A stretch of 15,957 nt of DNA from JBNJEA01 sp051745395 (GTDB lineage Bacteria > Desulfobacterota > Desulfobacteria > Desulfobacterales > Desulfosalsimonadaceae): positions 1-15,957 of the forward strand of contig JBNJEA010000067.1 in the NCBI GenBank assembly GCA_051745395.1. Reading direction: 5' to 3'. Position 1 is the stretch's first letter, and each line of letters begins with the position of its first letter. A model generated the notes under the pieces. It worked only from the letters and a program-made list of their open reading frames with translations, had not been told where the DNA came from and did no database searches. Of this stretch, positions 12,937 through 15,957 are shown one piece after another. The translations under genes and the position numbers were made by a program.

Positions 12937-12950
12937 TTACAAAAATGTAA
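12937..12950. promoter_or_regulatory. Candidate enhancer-binding dyad upstream of the sigma-54 promoter
   Basis: TTACA-AAAA-TGTAA is a perfect dyad lying about 110 bases upstream of the -24/-12 promoter, the usual distance for an activator site of a sigma-54 enhancer-binding protein. The AT-rich bendable DNA between would allow looping. In AT-rich DNA such a dyad can arise by chance. Confidence 0.35.
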
Positions 12951-13057
12951 AAAAATAGATTTGAGGCTACGAAAATGTATTTTATTCCATGGTATGAAAT
13001 CTTTTTTAAAATATATAAAAAATTGTTTTTATTGGTTTTATTCTTTAATAATCCGTG

Positions 13058-13074
13058 TTGGCACGAATGCTGCT
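13058..13074 (+). promoter_or_regulatory. Sigma-54 (RpoN) -24/-12 promoter
   Basis: TTGGCACGAATGCTGCT matches the consensus TTGGCACG-N4-TTGCT at every position except one (C for the first T of the -12 box), with GG and GC ten bases apart. Transcription should begin near 13085, giving a leader of about 87 bases before the ATG at 13172. Expression would need an AAA+ enhancer-binding activator, none of which is encoded here. Confidence 0.82.
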
Positions 13075-13171
13075 TAGTAAAATATAAAATCGAAACCCCC
13101 GTTTGGCCGGTGGGGCAACAGGCGACAGAACGGGCATTGGAAAAAAAGCACAATCAAAATGGAGGCATGTG

Positions 13172-13897
13172 ATGAAAAGCAGCATTTTTGCAGTTCTGAT
13201 GGCAGCACTGATGATCCCGGTGCTCGGCGGGGGGGTAACGCCGGGGTGGGCAGCGGAGGCGACAACGGCGGCGGATCTGGTTTCGGCTTATGTGTGGCGG
13301 GGGATGACATTTAACGACGGCTTGGTGGCCCAGCCCTCGGTCGACGTGTCTGCCAACGGATTCGGCGTCAATGTCTGGGGCAACATAGACATCGATGATT
13401 ATGACGGCACCCTTGAAGACGGCGAGTTTTCGGAAGTCGATTTGACCCTGAGCTACGCCTTTGCCTTAGAGACGGTGGATGTGACGGCGGGCTACATCGA
13501 ATACCTCTTCCCCGAAGGCGACCCCGGTTCCCGGGAAATATTTTTGAGCCTGTCCACCCCCCTGGGCGGCGGCACCTCCATCGGTTTCGACGGCTATTAT
13601 GATTTTGATGAATGCGATGATTATTATGCCGATGTGTATGTGGCCTATTCCCGTGAACTGGAAAGGGGCCTTTCCATCGGTGTTTCGGCCTTGGCCGGTA
13701 TGGCCGGCGAGGACATGTCCGACGGTGCTGACGGCGGCCTGCACGAATACACCCTTTCTGCAGATGCCGGCTACAGCGTCACCGATGCGGTGGATCTTTC
13801 CGCATTTATCGCCTATACGGACAGCTTTGACGACGATGTCCTGCCCGAGCAGGATGTGGATGTCTACGGCGGTTTCGGGGTGGCATGCACTTTTTAG
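13172..13897 (+). CDS. Outer-membrane beta-barrel protein, TIGR02001-like
   Basis: The 241-residue protein has a signal peptide (MKSSIFAVLMAALMIPVLGG, cleavage likely after GWAA or AWAAEA) and a barrel of amphipathic strands ending in GGFGVACTF, with C-terminal Phe. The first strands, LVSAYVWRGMTFNDGLVAQP then VSANGFGVNVWGNID, follow the YVxRG...QP...GxWGSNVD pattern of the TIGR02001 group of small barrels. The protein is very acidic (many Asp/Glu in turns, such as DIDDYDGTLEDGEFSEVD), which may mean cation binding or a high-salt environment. ATG 13172 has GGAGG at six bases; earlier in-frame starts lie in the promoter leader. Driven by the sigma-54 promoter, it is probably nutrient- or stress-responsive. 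Transport specificity is unknown. Confidence 0.8.
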   Translation: MKSSIFAVLMAALMIPVLGGGVTPGWAAEATTAADLVSAYVWRGMTFNDGLVAQPSVDVSANGFGVNVWGNIDIDDYDGTLEDGEFSEVDLTLSYAFALETVDVTAGYIEYLFPEGDPGSREIFLSLSTPLGGGTSIGFDGYYDFDECDDYYADVYVAYSRELERGLSIGVSALAGMAGEDMSDGADGGLHEYTLSADAGYSVTDAVDLSAFIAYTDSFDDDVLPEQDVDVYGGFGVACTF

Positions 13898-13933
13898 TGA
13901 ATTTACATTGAACCTGAATTGAGGATGGGACAA

Positions 13934-14329
13934 TCAGCGGACCGGCCGGGTTTTGGGCCGGTCCGCCTGAGATGCCTGCCACTGATCTAAAATCTTTTCG
14001 GCTTCTGCCATCGTGCGGGCCGTGGTGGCGGTATATCCCATGTCCTTGCGGGGAAATGTCAATATCTGTGTGCCCTGTTCGGAACCGAGGCGGACGGCTT
14101 TGGCCAGTCCGTAATCGGCGAGCAGTTTCTGTATTTTTTCAATGTTTTCAATATCTTTTTCATCGACATCGCGGACCTCGATGATCCGGGTGATGCAGGT
14201 AAAGCCGGAAGTGAGCTTTTTTACCGCATTTTCGATGGCGGTAAAGGATTTTTCCAGGCTGTTTTGCTGCAGCCGTCCAATGGTGAGATACAGTCGGTTT
14301 TTCAACAGATCGACCTTGACGTCGAGCAT
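13934..14329 (-). CDS. Small STAS/SpoIIAA-like protein (tentative)
   Basis: The 131-residue soluble protein begins MLDVKVDLLKNRLYLTIGRL and alternates strands and helices (FTAIENAVKKL, FTCITRIIEVRDVDEKDIENI, LADYGLAKAVRLGSEQGTQI, GYTATTARTMAEAEKILDQW) in the order of STAS-like SpoIIAA-type proteins, where a strand-loop after the first helix leads to a second helix and a GY.A...EAE end. No phosphorylatable Ser can be fixed. ATG 14329 is preferred over 14443: the extra 38 residues in the longer form are basic and composition-poor, although neither start has a clear Shine-Dalgarno sequence. The gene converges with the outer-membrane gene, and its last codons lie in a strong palindrome. Partner unknown. 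Confidence 0.58.
   Translation of the reverse strand: MLDVKVDLLKNRLYLTIGRLQQNSLEKSFTAIENAVKKLTSGFTCITRIIEVRDVDEKDIENIEKIQKLLADYGLAKAVRLGSEQGTQILTFPRKDMGYTATTARTMAEAEKILDQWQASQADRPKTRPVR
13937..13966. terminator. Strong GC hairpin at the convergent gene ends
   Basis: GCGGACCGGCC (13937-13947) pairs perfectly with GGCCGGTCCGC (13956-13966) around an eight-base loop. It lies 40 bases after the outer-membrane gene stop and simultaneously encodes the last residues (ADRPKTRPVR) of the STAS-like protein on the other strand. No U-run follows on either strand, so it may act as an RNA 3'-end stabiliser or a factor-assisted terminator rather than a classical intrinsic one. Confidence 0.5.
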
Positions 14330-14499
14330 GGTTTTTTTTCGGGATTTTTTATTGGTTTTCCGGCCACATTCTTTTTTTCCGTCATTGCTGCATGCAAAAC
14401 AGCCGGCCGGCAACGCTGTTTTACACCGGAATCTGGGATGCACCTAAACAAAATTATGTTTTTAAAAATCTGAAACGCTCAATTCAGGATTTTGTTTGC

Positions 14500-14524
14500 G
14501 CCCTGGCGCAGGGCTTTGTTATTT
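14500..14524 (+). terminator. Weak terminator-like hairpin before the glycosyltransferase gene
   Basis: GCCCT-GGCGC-AGGGC (14500-14514) followed by TTTGTTATTT has the shape of a plus-strand terminator, though the stem is only five base pairs. It would insulate the glycosyltransferase from upstream read-through. Confidence 0.3.
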
Positions 14525-14552
14525 GTCAAATCGATATTACGTTTAATAATAA
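14523..14552 (+). promoter_or_regulatory. Possible sigma-70 promoter of the glycosyltransferase
   Basis: TTGTCA (14523-14528) is followed 18 bases later by TAATAA (14547-14552) in an AT-rich stretch about 100 bases ahead of the ATG at 14652. A second TAATAAT three bases earlier has poorer spacing. Confidence 0.4.
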
Positions 14553-14651
14553 TAACAACCGCCGTTGCATATGCAAGCCCGATATGCCGTGCTGCACCGT
14601 CGGCGGCCCGTATTCGGGCAGAAAACGATTTGCCCCTAGTGGAGCAATCCG

Positions 14652-15938
14652 ATGGCCTTTTGCCGCGCATGCAATCAGTTTCATAATACGGGATTTGTCT
14701 CCACCCGTTTCATGGGTACCGACGGGGTTTCCCTGGAAACGGAAAAGTGGGTGGATGTGCTGGCAAAACATAATTTTACCAGCTATTTTTTCGCCGGCGA
14801 ACTCGATCGTCCTCCCCAATACTGCCATTTCTGCCCCGAGGCCCATTTCCGCCACCCCGATATCATAGAAATTTACCAGAATGCCTTCGGCTTCCACTCC
14901 CGGGGCCGCTATATTACCGAACGTATCGAGGCGCTGAAAAACAGGCTCAAGGATCAATTATATGAATTTGTGGGCCGCTTCGACCTGGACCTGCTCGTCA
15001 TCGAAAATGCCCTGGCCATTCCGCTCAATATTCCGCTCGGCTTAGCGATTACCGAGTTGTTATGCGAAATTGACATCCCCGCCATTGCCCACCATCACGA
15101 TTTTTACTGGGAACGGCAGCGATTTTTGACCAATTCGGTCAGCGATTACCTGAAAATGGCGTTTCCGCCGCATCTGCCCCATCTGGCGCACGTGGTCATC
15201 AGTACCGTGGCCTGCGATCAGCTCAGCTTCCGGACCGGCATTTCCGCCACTGTCATCCCCAATGTCATGGCCTTTGAAACGCCGCCGGCACCGGTTGACG
15301 CCTATGCCGCCGATGTGCGCCAGGCCCTGGGCGTGGCCGAAGATGAGCTGTTTGTCCTGCAGCCCACGCGCGTGGTCAAGCGCAAGGGCATCGAACATGC
15401 CATCGAACTGGTCTACCGGCTGGGCAAGAAGGCCAAGCTGGTCATCTCCCATGCCTCCGGTGACGAGGGGTACCAGTACCAGCAACGCATCCGGGAATAC
15501 TCGGAGTTAATGGGGGTGGAAACGATTTTTGTCTCCGAGTCCATCAGCGACCATCGCGGCACCACCGCAGACGGCAAAAAAATATATACCCTCAATGACA
15601 TTTACCCCCATGCCGACCTGGTGACCTATCCGTCCAACTACGAGGGCTTCGGCAATGCCTTTCTGGAAGCAGTCTATTTTCGAAAACCCATCGTGGTCAA
15701 CATCTATTCCATCTATGCCCTTGATATCAAGCCAAAGGGATTTTCCGTGATTGAAATCGACGGCCACGTCACGGAAAAAGCCGTGGAAGAAACCCGGCGG
15801 GTGCTGGAAAACCCCGATCTGTGCCAGCGCCTGGTGGACCATAATTATGAAGTGGCCAGCATGCATTATTCCTATTCGGTGCTGGCGGAGGAGTTGAGCC
15901 CGATGATTCGCAAAACTACGGGTTGTCGGGGGGGGTGA
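14652..15938 (+). CDS. GT4-family (group 1) retaining glycosyltransferase
   Basis: The 428-residue cytoplasmic enzyme has the two-domain GT-B fold. The N-terminal domain begins with GFVSTRFMGTDGVSLETEKW (14-33), where the Gly-rich turn contacts the nucleotide sugar; IAHHHDFYWERQRF (145-158) is a strong family block. The C-terminal domain has TRVVKRKGIE (239-248) and the EX7E motif E331-GFGNAFL-E339 that binds the donor. ATG 14652 has GGAG seven bases ahead; no other in-frame start fits. The STRF.GTDGVSLE beginning recalls enzymes that make glycosylated glycerate-type compatible solutes (mannosylglucosylglycerate synthases), but this is memory-based and unproven; lipid or polysaccharide acceptors are possible. 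The C-terminus runs into a G-run, and its stop codon lies at the edge of a heptamer tract. Confidence 0.85.
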   Translation: MAFCRACNQFHNTGFVSTRFMGTDGVSLETEKWVDVLAKHNFTSYFFAGELDRPPQYCHFCPEAHFRHPDIIEIYQNAFGFHSRGRYITERIEALKNRLKDQLYEFVGRFDLDLLVIENALAIPLNIPLGLAITELLCEIDIPAIAHHHDFYWERQRFLTNSVSDYLKMAFPPHLPHLAHVVISTVACDQLSFRTGISATVIPNVMAFETPPAPVDAYAADVRQALGVAEDELFVLQPTRVVKRKGIEHAIELVYRLGKKAKLVISHASGDEGYQYQQRIREYSELMGVETIFVSESISDHRGTTADGKKIYTLNDIYPHADLVTYPSNYEGFGNAFLEAVYFRKPIVVNIYSIYALDIKPKGFSVIEIDGHVTEKAVEETRRVLENPDLCQRLVDHNYEVASMHYSYSVLAEELSPMIRKTTGCRGG

Positions 15939-15957
15939 GGTGTGAGATATAAGGTAT
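15937..15957 (+). repeat. Heptanucleotide tandem tract C (at least three units, cut by window end)
   Basis: GAGGTGT, GAGATAT and AAGGTAT follow one another in phase, beginning within the glycosyltransferase stop codon and running off the window. The last unit is identical to one in tract B (AAGGTAT), and the pattern is that of tract A. Confidence 0.65.

Larger units (their letters stand above)
12629..13171. other. Long intergenic region between divergent units
   Basis: No convincing gene occupies these ~540 bases. From left to right they hold the structured element (12670-12766), an octamer tract (12773-12815), a reverse heptamer tract (12822-12856), AT-rich DNA with two dyads (TACTT-AG-AAGTA at 12861-12872 and TTACA-AAAA-TGTAA at 12937-12950), a sigma-54 promoter (13058-13074) and the leader of the outer-membrane gene. 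The part from 12880 to 13080 is far richer in A/T than the rest of the window. Confidence 0.8.

Noticed and set aside
13934..14443. Longer form of the STAS-like protein from ATG 14443
   Set aside because: The extra 38 residues are basic and low in structure, and no Shine-Dalgarno sequence favours that start; left as an alternative.

Overview
The window looks like a chromosomal stretch of a sulfate-reducing member of the Desulfobacterota, probably near Desulfosarcina/Desulfococcus. This is inferred from a dissimilatory-type ATP sulfurylase (sat) together with polyhydroxyalkanoate (PHA) storage genes, two outer-membrane beta-barrel genes (a Gram-negative envelope), sigma-54-type promoters and moderately GC-rich coding DNA. 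No 16S rRNA or other phylogenetic marker is present, so the placement is an inference. No tRNA, rRNA, CRISPR array, transposase or phage gene was seen.

Layout. Bases 1-3595 (+) are a PHA storage locus: the C-terminal part of a class III-type PHA synthase (phaC, cut by the window edge), a PilZ/zinc-ribbon protein, a phasin with a tandem-repeat tail, and a second, divergent PhaC-like hydrolase. Bases 3778-5246 (+) hold a protein resembling the uracil-DNA-glycosylase superfamily and a PhzF-family isomerase. Bases 5265-8168 (-) are a two-gene envelope unit: an outer-membrane beta-barrel protein followed by a secreted protein with an Asp-box-like motif, an NTF2-like middle and an FN3-like end. Bases 8428-9714 (-) are sat, with a strong terminator and a good promoter. 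Bases 9917-12488 (-) are a tight three-gene operon: a PflX/PflA-like radical SAM protein, a CbiR-like cobamide-remodelling phosphodiesterase and a second TIM-barrel protein of the xylose-isomerase/AP-endonuclease-2 superfamily. A broken small reading frame and a structured leader may precede it. Bases 13172-13897 (+) encode a TIGR02001-like outer-membrane protein behind a near-consensus sigma-54 promoter. Bases 13934-14329 (-) encode a small STAS/SpoIIAA-like protein, and 14652-15938 (+) a GT4 glycosyltransferase.

How the genes fit together. PhaC, phasin and the second PhaC-like protein would make and coat PHA granules; the PilZ protein sits between them and could tie storage to c-di-GMP. Sat activates sulfate for respiration. 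The radical SAM/CbiR/TIM-barrel operon probably serves corrinoid exchange or salvage, relevant to an organism that may depend on B12 enzymes.

The least expected material is non-coding. Three separate intergenic sites carry in-phase heptanucleotide tandem tracts with the same RRGGTNT consensus (8204-8245, 12822-12856 in reverse, and 15937 to the window end). There is also an octamer tract, a REP/BIME-like double palindrome, a separate long imperfect inverted repeat, a dyad next to the sat promoter, and sigma-54-type motifs in front of both beta-barrel genes. I found no clear multi-gene system that I would call new.
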